DNA of 64,000 nt, taken from the NCBI GenBank assembly GCA_040954595.2, contig CM082577.2, positions 6,944,001 to 7,008,000 of the forward strand, given 5' to 3'. Position 1 is the first letter of the stretch; each line of letters opens with the position of its first letter. This stretch comes from Balanoglossus misakiensis. Lineage: Eukaryota > Hemichordata. This document shows positions 52,154-61,686 of this stretch, in pieces. A program made the position numbers and the translations under genes. The notes under the pieces are model-generated. The model was not told the DNA's origin. It saw nothing but the letters and a program-made list of their open reading frames with translations, and did no database searches.

Positions 52154-52800
52154 TGGAATCCAGTCATCAATCTGCACACTTTGTCCAGATCATCATGCAG
52201 TTATTTTCATGCAAATGTATCTTGATAAAGCAAAATATTAACAGTTAACATTCAAACAAGTTATATTATGCAAACATTTTCGAGGTTGTAGTTTTACAGG
52301 TTAATATTAGGAATCAATTTACAGATTGTGTTCCTTAATGAGCATTTATCCTTCCACAACTGTGTGCAATATAAATCCAAATCAACCAGAGTTTTGATTT
52401 TGATATTCTGCCTTGCTTTGAGTATTTTTCATAAACATTTTGTTATATTTATTGTTACATCTCCCAGAATCTTTTTAAATCAATATTCTCAAATGTTATA
52501 ACCATGTCATTCAACATCATTGTGCCTCTGTTGCTGAAGTGTTCAGATTTCTCCATCTTGTTGTATTTATGTACCTATACACTGCCTTTTTGTTGTTAAG
52601 ATAAGTTCTCAGTACTTTGCAACATCATACTTTCTATAGTAACATGAGCACCAACCAGTTTTGTCAGGGGTATAAGCTTGCATACACTATACTTGTAAAG
52701 AAATTCAGAGCTAAAGATGTTGAAAATACTGTCAATGTAGTTCTTTGTCTGTAAAGTGTTATTTTCTTTGCATTTCACATATTAAAGGGGCACTCCTGTT
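52154..52800 (+). other. 3' UTR of the canopy gene
   Basis: AT-rich, no coding potential. The first clear poly(A) hexamer is ATTAAA at 52791-52796, giving a 3' UTR of about 650 nt. An earlier, weaker site cannot be excluded. Confidence 0.5.
52638..52708. repeat. Direct repeat, copy 1 (pair with 52952-53028)
   Basis: Shares AGTTTTGTCAGGGGT..AGCTTGCATACACT with the second copy; identity is high in the central 50 nt and falls off at the left edge (both have AGTAACAT). It lies in the canopy 3' UTR. Confidence 0.75.
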
Positions 52801-53812
52801 TTTGAAAAAAAAATGTGTAACTCACTGTGTGTTTTGTATAAAGTACTCCCCACCACATCATAAAAATGTTCATAGATCTGCTCTCCATACCTTCTTGGGC
52901 ACAATATATGCGATTGAAGCGTGTACATCTTCTCGTACAGGTTAATGTGTGAGTAACATAATAGTTGTACGACTAGTTTTGTCAGGGGTGTGAGCTTGCA
53001 TACACTGTACGCTTGTACGGAGATTCAGGTCTATGGTCAAATATGACGAGAAAGTCGAAAAGCTGGGATACTCTTTGCCTCAAACGTTTAAATTTGGTTC
53101 GAAAGATGTCCAAAACCTACGCAATTTTCTAATGGTAGCTACTTTTCTTAATCTTCCCTATATTCTCATATATATTTTGAGTGTTGAGGTACGAGCACAC
53201 ATGTTATTTCTAAATTTGTGACAAATTTAGCGTGTTTCTCGGCCTACTGTTGGAATTATCCACTAAACCTTTGACCAGTGAGGGCGCACTTTATCAGAAC
53301 GTGGACTTAGCCTATTTTTTGTGAGAGGAAAAAAAATAATATCTAACTCGTGTATCTGCTACATGTGTTTTACAAAATTAATCGGATTCATAATATTTCT
53401 CTTCGCTTTAGAAAATAAAGAGGACAAAATAACCAAAACACATACAGTTAAATTTGGAAAATTAATTATAAAAAGTGGAAAATACATATTTCCGTTTTCC
53501 GGGAGATTACAGCACACCCGCTTACAGTCAACCGTCCAGAACATACTGTAACACAGGTTAAAGGTTGGCCAACAAACACCCAGAGACAGTCGTACCTTTT
53601 TATTGTGAAATAAACACGCATGCGCGTCCACCAGGCCACATTTAAGTCACAGCCCGGCCTGCGAAGGTTCATTGCGTACCTACGAAGTCCGTAAATTTTG
53701 GCTGGGGATACGTAAAAACAAAAGTTATCATAACCTCTGTAACCACTACAGAATTGTTTATACGCGCCGTTATAATACAGGGGACTATTTTTATAGGCCA
53801 TTTGAGGTTAAA
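52801..53812. other. Interval between canopy and RPA-like genes
   Basis: About 1 kb with no recognised exon. It holds the second copy of the direct repeat and should include the promoter and any 5' UTR of the RPA-like gene. Open frames here (for example 53321-53551) have no recognised family. Confidence 0.5.
52952..53028. repeat. Direct repeat, copy 2
   Basis: Second member of the pair; AGTTTTGTCAGGGGTGTGAGC begins at 52975 and the match runs to GATTCAG at 53028. The spacing between copies is about 318 bp. Confidence 0.75.
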
Positions 53813-56800
53813 ATGAGTTCTTCAAGTGTCAGAGTTGAAACCAAAAGCAAAGCGGTTGATTACTCCAAAACAACAGGTGGTAGAAAAGATCTGAAAAGGC
53901 GATCTGATCATTTATCAGGTATTTGTCATATTATATCTTTTTTGTGCACTTCTTGGAAATGCAAGTTCACATGTATCGACAAACAGCGGTGCAATTAAAA
54001 TGTCTACAAACGCATTTAATTGAAATTGTTTCAGTAGAGGGGTATTCCCCTATCTGCTCATGCATTAATGGGAATGCGTCACCTTAAAAAACAAAACAAA
54101 AAAAAACATTTTTAAATTTGCAAATATTCTGCATGATTTCTGGTTGGAATTCGTTTAATGACGAGTCTTGGTAACATCCTTTGACAAAAAGCGTTAAAAT
54201 CAAAATTCCAACATGACATACACTATTGGTGCATTTAGGGGTATTCCCCTAAAAGTAACGGTCCATTTCAATCACGTGATCTGACCCTGGGACCCATGGC
54301 ATTGTCATTTCGCGGTGCCGGGCAAACAATTTCGGCAGGTAGTAAAAGTTTTTCCAGGTATGTTTATACGTTAGAACCGCCCAGGCACGAAACATGTATC
54401 AAGGCATGATGCCTCATAAGCCTCATGGCGTTTCGTCACCACGTTGCCCGTCAGCTGGAAATTTTAATGCCAACGTATCTGCGTCTGAACGCGTCTGACG
54501 TCATTTTATATCGAAGACTACATCTCTCTAGTACCTCCATGATGTATCTAGTCCCTGCCCCAATCCCACTGCTGGCTGCGCTACGCTAAAGGGAAAGGGG
54601 TCACGATGACTGCCCATATGCCTACCTACTTTATATATTCTCACATGGGCATTTATAAATATGTTATTATGTGATTATTAGACAGATAACATTTCCAAAT
54701 CGTATAAAAGCAGTCTTTGAGAAGGGCTCTTTGGCCCCAACTTACAAAATGGCCACCAGCTTTGCCGCGGATTTCGAGATTTGTCCCACCCTAAATGTGG
54801 TTGCCTGTGTTGGATTTATTAGTGTAGGCATGTCAATGATTATTCCTGCATCCAATCTTATTTAGGTGGGGGAAAGTCTGGACGGATGGAAAAGAAGAAG
54901 AGACGTGTGGCAAAAAGCAAGGTGCCAGATGTGGAAAATATAACGAAGGATGCACATAAGTCACTTGAAGTGCAAGGCACTGATAATGTGGCAATTAAGA
55001 CTGGAGATAACTGTACTGTCAATGTGATGTACCCTGAAAGGAGTAAGTGAGGACATGTTTTACAGTACATACAAAGATATTGCTCTGTGACTTTCGTGCA
55101 TTGCTTTGATTTGTGATGTGATCCAGCATGCAGCATGGCAGCCATTGTCTGACGTCGTATCTGGCAGAATTGTATGCATGTAAATGTATGATGTTGACAA
55201 CGAATGGTGGATTTTAGGCCTAAATCTTTTGATATCTACAATGTAATCATCGTTTGCACTTTTGAAACACATGGATACTATAGGTGTTAAATTAGATTGT
55301 CCCCAGAAATCCTGAAATTAAGTCATCATGTAGCCACGCAACTCTGTATCATTTTAATTCTGATTGTGCCAATTGGAACTAGGGACTGACCACTGCATGG
55401 TTTTTCTTTGGGTAATTCGTAAGTGGCGAAAGTTTGAAAAGAAAACAGCACAAGCCTTCTATTGTTTACAGGGGTAACCCCCCCCCCCCACAACAATGTC
55501 CTGATTATTGTCCAATTTTGGTTTTGCTTTCAAGGAATCTTAAGAGCACAACCTGCAGTTCAACAGGTACCCATCGCAGCTGCAGTACAAGGTCCTTCCG
55601 GTAAGTCTTAAATTTGACCTTTAGCTAAATCTTATTTTCTCGCTCACCTCCCATGATGCATGAGACTGCTCGAGAGAACTGCAGAATGGTGGTTTCCTGT
55701 CCAAATATGAGTCTGAACTTTTATAATGTATGTGTGCACGCGTGTCTAATACTGTGGCATATAATGTGTAATTAGTGAATGTGGTTTATTAACTCGTTTT
55801 TTTCCCTTCAGAACTAGAAAACAGTGTTCTGCGTGACATTGGCTCCATTCAAGAAGATGAACAAGCTCCGATTGCGTTAAAAGTAATCACTAAAGCAAGA
55901 CTGACGAAAGGGGAACAGACAGAATGCTTGACATTTTTAGTAACTGACAAATCAGGCATACCAGTTCGCACATGTCTCGCCTTTGGAGATAGTGCAAACA
56001 AATTTTCTTCGAGTATATGTGAAGGTGGCATTTACAAGTTTAGTCAGTACAGCTGGAGAGTGCCCAATCCCAAATTCAATAAAGACCCTGAAGAAATATT
56101 ATTAGACGAAAGCTCTGTCATCGAGCCTGTCTTGGATAAATGTGACGATTTTGCTGAATCGTTGGTATATACAAGTATCGGTGAGGCCTTAAAGACTACA
56201 GAGCGTAGTCACATTAGAGCAAAAATAACGCGAATTGTCGAAGGAGAGGACATTTTCGAGGGAGATACAAAACTAAAACAGACAAATGTATATGTAGTAG
56301 ATGAAAGCAGTCTTGAGACGATAGTCGAAGTTTTCAATGAAGATTGCAAACCATTCAACTTTCAGATTGGTCAATCAGTACAAATAACACTAGTGAAGAA
56401 GAAAGTCGTGTCTAATGGTAGTGAATTTCTGACAACCACCCCATTCACCAAAATTGATGCGTGCGAGAGTGAAATTCAAATAGATGATGGGTATCAGCCC
56501 GCACCACCGTCCCCGCAAGCTGGCATTAAAATAGAAAACCTGAAAGAGCTAAAGGAAGCAAACGAGGAAACATATGACATCCAAAACGTGTGTAAAATAG
56601 ATATCATACGCCAGTCAACGCCCTGGTATTTTGGATGTTCAAAGCCACAGTGCGGTCGGAAAGTTGACCCCGGTCCTGCTAACAGTGGTTTGTGCCCCGA
56701 GCATGAGTTCACTGATATAGACCGTTATTTCAACATTAAGGTCACGATAAAAGACAAGACAGCAAGTATTTGGACAACTCTCTTTGATCGCCATGTTACT

Positions 56801-56965
56801 TCAATTTCTGACCTAACAACAAAGATCTACAAGAAAAGTAAGGAAAAGAGAAAAGAAATGCTGAACAAGAAACTTAAACATGCCAATGTTAAAGTAATTA
56901 TTAAGAAGAAAATTGAAGGAGAGAAAACCACAGACTACCAATTGGTCAGAATTAGAAAAGTTTAA
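53813..56965 (+). CDS. Replication protein A 70 kDa (RPA1)-like OB-fold protein
   Basis: Four exons: 53813-53918, 54866-55042, 55535-55600, 55812-56965; 1503 nt with TAA, 500 aa, all GT-AG and in phase. The start is the ATG at 53813 (MSSSSVRVETKSKAVDYSKT). Residues 1-120 are a basic, low-complexity N-terminal tail with KKKRRVAKSK (45-54) as a likely nuclear signal and VAIKTGDNCTVNV at 77-89. Residues about 135-223 resemble RPA1 DNA-binding domain A (LTFLVTDKSG..VRTCLAFGDSANKF), about 236-330 resemble domain B, and about 355-500 resemble domain C, with a zinc motif C392-x4-C397-x13-C411-x2-H414 inside WYFGCSKPQCGRKV. Human RPA1 has Cys in the fourth place with the same spacing. The RPA70N protein-interaction domain is absent. 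Likely role: single-stranded DNA binding. It may be a divergent RPA1 paralogue or a domesticated Helitron-type RPA; the three introns favour a host gene. Which, and whether it joins RPA2/RPA3, is unknown. Confidence 0.85.
54038..54051. repeat. Hairpin AGGGGTATTCCCCT, copy 1
   Basis: Five-base complementary arms around TATT, in intron 1 of the RPA-like gene. An identical 14-mer is at 54237-54250, in the same orientation, 199 bp on. Confidence 0.85.
54237..54250. repeat. Hairpin AGGGGTATTCCCCT, copy 2
   Basis: Here the arms extend by one base each side (TAGGGG...CCCCTA). It is in the same intron as copy 1. Confidence 0.85.
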
Positions 56966-57400
56966 GGGAAACAGTTACTACAGTAATACTAAGTTTAATG
57001 ACCTTCTTGACATATTAATTAGTTAGTGTTTAACCGGCGGAGAAAGACTATTTTAATATAAGGGGAAGTGTGTAACTTGAAAAATGGGTTATTTACATGT
57101 CAAATTTGGTTTATGTCATTATAGAGTACATTTGCCGTTGCAAAGACCCGCAAAACATGAATTAGTATAATATTAGTTTAGAAACATTTTATACCATATG
57201 TTTTTATTAGGTTTAATAAACAAGGAGTTTAGTTTTATCTTTGACTTTAAAAACACATGATGTCTAAAATTCGTAGTTTTATGTTAAATAAGGGATATTT
57301 TGATTCAATCGTTTTTAGTGTATGTAATACACATATCATAAGACATTAGTGTCTCGTGTTTTTCTCTGAATAAAGATGTTCAATTATACATGTACATTTA
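56966..57400 (+). other. 3' UTR and poly(A) signal of the RPA-like gene
   Basis: AT-rich, non-coding. A canonical AATAAA lies at 57369-57374, followed within 40 nt by a GT-rich stretch (TTCGTGTCTTTGTGTGT), so cleavage near 57390-57400 is likely. Confidence 0.7.
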
Positions 57401-57975
57401 GATTTCGTGTCTTTGTGTGTAAGATTGTGTTCATATAAGTAGTCACATACGTACCCAGTAACGTTATGTTATGTTGACTCTCCTGTATATAAACACACAT
57501 TTTAGCGCTTTTATCCTGAACAAGCGAAGTTGTCAGGTTGTCCGACCGATAGAGTGTATTTACTCAAAATAGATATCCTACCATGAACGTCACGAAACCG
57601 GGAAGTTTAGAAGAAATCTCAGACATACAAATCTACTAAACTCCTCATTGTTACTGGCAGACTCCGTTGTGGGTAGCTTAAACACGTGAAGGTATGGACA
57701 TGGGTTGGGGAGAAAACGGAATTGACACACCGTCGTACCTTCGCGCAAAGGTGTATCTGGACGATTCCATTTTGATATTGACAGAGAAGCAGGGACCGTT
57801 CACTTTTGTATTTAACGGGTGTTGAGCAGATCAACAGTCAGTCATACGCGGGGAGGTTGGAACCAGCGCGGCAGAGAAAGAAAACACACTCAGGTATCAC
57901 ATCATTGCTACTATAATAAAGCCCAGTTCGACAGAGAAGTCCCACATCTATCAAGGTCCGAAGTTCCCGGATGAC
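57401..57975 (+). promoter_or_regulatory. Upstream region and 5' UTR of the G-gamma gene
   Basis: A TATATAAA box is at 57486-57493, about 485 nt before the start codon; if used, the leader is about 450 nt or contains an unseen intron. An ATG at 57971, five bases before the proposed start and out of frame, opens a 19-codon upstream frame that overlaps the start and ends near 58030. Its context is weak (C at -3). It might reduce translation. Confidence 0.4.
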
Positions 57976-59729
57976 ATGTCTCAGTCTGAACCGACCAAAG
58001 CCGCGCTCCAGAAGAAAGTGGACGCCTTGAAATACCAGCTTGACATCGAGAGGCTGCCAGCGTCTCAGACGATCCCAGAGTAAGTGCACATGGCCAACAC
58101 CGTTCCATAAATTATAATTTATACCTCGTCTTCGACACTATATCACTAATTACTCGTATATCCTATTCCTCTTCGAAGACTATAAATTAGCTCTGATAGA
58201 ACTACTTTAAAAAATAATATTTTACAGTTTTTTTGTTCTGTGTAGGCCTATCGTACGTACTTTTCGCAAAGATATAGACGTAGCTGCACTCAGTTTTTGT
58301 GGCCAGGTGTAACGGTGTTATTGAAAGCCGCGTCTACCCCTCCATCCCAGAACCGTCAACTTGCACCAATACTGGTTATTTTCATTGATATACTGATTTT
58401 TAAACGAAAATCGTGAGACTGAAACTAGTGGAATATACAGTGGAATAAACTGCCATCTGAATTGATTGAGTAAACACACATCGAGGGTATATATCGCCGC
58501 TCCACTCACTTGTGAACGCCACCGAAGCGTTGAAACTTTTCTTATTAAAACAAATTGGGCGTCTCGTTCGCCTGCGTCTGGAAATTCATTTAGGGGATTA
58601 ATTATCGCCAATGACCGATCGTCTTTTTTGTCGAGACAACAATCCCAACCCGTATCGCCATGGATAATTGCCCAGCTTGATGAGATACCCCGCCGATGTA
58701 CTTTGCTGATTAAAATTAATTATGCATTTCTCGATCATTTCGCTGATACTAGCTGCGGTCATGTAAGTTCGATCATATAAAACATAATAATAATATTAAA
58801 ACAATTTATATACACAAAGCAGCGATAGAAGCTGTCACGTTCAATCGAGAGGAAGACGAGAGACAGAATGAGAGAAATATATACATACTGACAGACAGAG
58901 AAACAAAGGAAAACGGAGAAGGGTCGGGGGAGTTAGGGGGTGATTGGCCGAGTAACCCATATTAACTAAAATTGCGAGAGAATTTCAAATGTTCTATAGA
59001 CTTTGCTGAGTACATAAAGTAAACTAATGACACAAGAAGTTTGTATGAACGAAATCTACCATTGTCCCTGGTCTTCTTTTGTCATGATACGAATTCTATT
59101 ATTTTTAGCAGAAATAGTGATTTTCATCATTCAGATTTTTTTAATTTCTGTTTTGAATATCGTCTGACAACAATAGAGAGCGATTCTTTCAAATGTCACC
59201 GGGTTCTTAATACATTTCTTTAAAACTGTCAAGACCACCTGACAATTCAAATTCTGAAACGTGTATTAAAGGTACTTTGAATGAACTGTCATTACCGACC
59301 TTCGTCTCCTTCCTATATCGTGTTCATCGATTCAACGAGGACTTACCTCTTTCTTGTCGTAAAAGCGAACTTAAGCCTACTTGCTGCGCGAATTGATGCG
59401 GTAGATGATGTAATCATGTTAATCATTTTGACTTCTGACTCACCCTTACGCGATCACTATAAAGTTATTTTACGGAGATATGAAAACCAATAACTTGAAG
59501 TGCGTAGAAAGTGCAAATGGTAGCCGTTCTGACCAAGTTGAGCTACCCTTATTTGAGGTAAACTCAGTACCCCCATCTTGATCCACCACAGAGTCCATTT
59601 TGTGTTTTTTGTTTGATTTCCAGGCTTGTGAATTTCGTGAAGCAAAACGAAGGCACCGACCCGTTCTTGCACCCGCTTGACAAAAAGGAAAACCCGTGGG
59701 CCGATAAGAGCAAGTGCGCGCTTCTTTAG
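57976..59729 (+). CDS. GNG13: Heterotrimeric G-protein gamma subunit, GNG13-like
   Basis: Two coding exons, 57976-58079 and 59624-59729; 210 nt with TAG, 69 aa. The sequence has the G-gamma layout: an N-terminal coiled coil (KAALQKKVDALKYQLDIERL), the middle helix ending TIPELVNFV, the DPFLHPL motif, NPWADK, and a C-terminal CAAX box CALL. The final Leu predicts geranylgeranylation of the Cys, followed by AAX removal. The LKYQL, TIPEL, DPFL-P and NPW matches point to GNG13 rather than GNG2 or the transducin gammas. G-gamma forms an obligate dimer with G-beta at the plasma membrane; vertebrate GNG13 works in taste, olfactory and retinal ON-bipolar cells. The length matches the family (67-75 aa). 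Exact orthology needs a tree. Confidence 0.93.
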
Positions 59730-60365
59730 AAGAAACATGGAACTCCGTCGGAAGGACGTTGAACAGGATTCTATTTGTATGCAAGTTTGACCGTAGTTTA
59801 GCTTAGCTGGAGAGTTTGAGCGTATTTTTAGCCATGCGGCACAGTCACTCCACGCGAGTAACCGTGGATGTAGCAAGCAATCAAGCAAGCGAACAACTTC
59901 GAAGGTTATACAAGTATTCAGAGAATTACAGAAAATTATCTGCTAAATTATTCTAGACGATAATATGTCAAGCTGCGTTTTTCAAGCTACGTATGTTCAA
60001 AATGCTGTTAATTCATGCATTTTCTGAAGACTTCCTTATCCGAACGCACCACAACAAGAACAGATGACTTCAGTGTCTCGTGGACCAAATATTTTCCAAG
60101 TTGTGGATGTACGAGTGCCTATTGATATGCAAATAACTACTTCAGTCTCCTTACCTGCACATAGGCAAATACACAATGTACTAGTATTTCCAAAAAAATT
60201 AAGTAATTGTTTTGAGGATTTCGTGAGTAAGTTCGTTGATTTTTCCCCAAAGAATTGGCTTCATCGGCGACCTTTAAGACTGTTTACTTTTTTATGATAT
60301 AATGACAGACTTTGTAGCCATCAGTTTGGGTTTGAGATACCAATAAGTAAAAGTTCGAGTTCATG

Positions 60366-60440
60366 CGCATTTTTCTTTAAAGAGGGCGCCCTTCTAAAAC
60401 ATGGCGTCATCTCCAAGCAGACGACGCGAAAACGAAACCA
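60366..60440. repeat. Left arm of an imperfect inverted repeat
   Basis: Contains AAAGAGGGCGCCC and CCAAGCAGACGACGCGAAAACG. The reverse complement of 60628-60682 contains AAAGAGGGCGCCC and CCAAGACGATGCGAAAACG in the same order. The left arm has about 20 extra bases between the two blocks. Confidence 0.7.
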
Positions 60441-60627
60441 GTATTACTACTTCTCTTACTTGACAACTGCTTTTTAACTTATGAGTAGTAGTACTGCTCG
60501 AGCTCGTGTGGTTTGTCGTATACTATATGATACAAGTTGCGTGTAAAACTTACCTTGCAATAAAATGCGGCTATCGAACGTCAGTCCCAGCAACCGATAC
60601 ACATGTCGAGTTTTGGCTTGTGACCTG

Positions 60628-60682
60628 CTAGCCTCGTTTTCGCATCGTCTTGGTAGGGCGCCCTCTTTACGAAAAAGGCGTG
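60628..60682. repeat. Right arm of the imperfect inverted repeat
   Basis: Inverted partner of 60366-60440, about 190 bp apart. Both arms lie upstream of the better poly(A) signal of the G-gamma gene, so they may be transcribed in its 3' UTR. This could be a foldback/MITE remnant. Confidence 0.7.
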
Positions 60683-61686
60683 TTTCAGTACCAAAATCCT
60701 CTGGTGGCCAAAGAAATTATGCAATGAAAATACGGTAATTATCATAGGTAAAATGAATGATCCTGACAACAAAAGCCGATTTTTTCTGTCTCAATAAAAT
60801 TTGTTAACTTGTGATGTAGAGTTTGAGTGTTTTTTGTGAGGTGGGGTTATGATATAAGGAACTTTGCCTTACCTCCCCCTTTTTAGAGGTCCAAATGTCT
60901 GGTGAAAGGGTTAATTTATTTTAAGTTATGCCATTTAAAAAATGTAGGTGGTGGCAGAGCTTTACCTTATACACACAACTCCCTCTCTCACCCGTCCACC
61001 GACACAAACATTTTCCATCATCCAAACTCAATCTCAGATCTTCTTCCCAACTCATCCTTAAAACAGCACCCCCACCAACAAAATCCTGTCCCCAAAACAA
61101 AAGCTCATTCCAACAGACATTCATATTTCCTGAAGAGATACAATAAAGGATTCTGCAGTAGGTATCTTTCCATTTATTGAAATTAAGAGTATACTTTGCA
61201 TTGTGTAAACATGCATGTGAACACTTCAAAGTAGCCATTTGTAAGTTTTTGTGAAAATTTTAGAATTTGGAACAGAAGAGAAATTGAGATTTCCAATGAA
61301 GTAGGGATAGTGGACGGATGACGAAAAAGCTGGTCTGGCAAAGCAGGAAGTGTACATGTGTATTAGAAGTCACAGATAAACAAATTTTACATCTTCTTGT
61401 AAATTGGTGACATGCACACTTCACAGACTTCTAGGCTTGGCATAGGACAATTTACAATGTTACATAGAACGAAATGATATGATCCAGTGTACAATTTGTG
61501 ACTGGTAGTTTTGTACGGTTGTCATTACATGTATCTGCTGGTGTTCCTAGATCGCTAGATCGCATTACACATGGACATGCACGCTGCATCCCATGTGACA
61601 ATGAATGTCCAAAAGGCACGCATCAACAGATGACAGTCAGAGGTGGCGGTAAATACAGGGTCGACGTTTGCTGAAAGTTCAATACA

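Larger units (their letters stand above)
59730..61686. other. Convergent intergenic region: G-gamma 3' UTR and IFT70 3' UTR
   Basis: No exon recognised. For the G-gamma gene, AATAAA occurs at 60559-60564 and 60793-60798; the latter is followed by a GT-rich stretch and is the better site. For the minus-strand IFT70 gene, AATAAA occurs at 61178-61173, about 510 nt past its stop. Pyrimidine/CA-rich open frames at 60902-61180 have no family likeness. Confidence 0.55.

Noticed and set aside
59457-59888. 143-aa and 104-aa minus-strand open frames
   Set aside because: They overlap the second G-gamma exon in antisense and show no family likeness.
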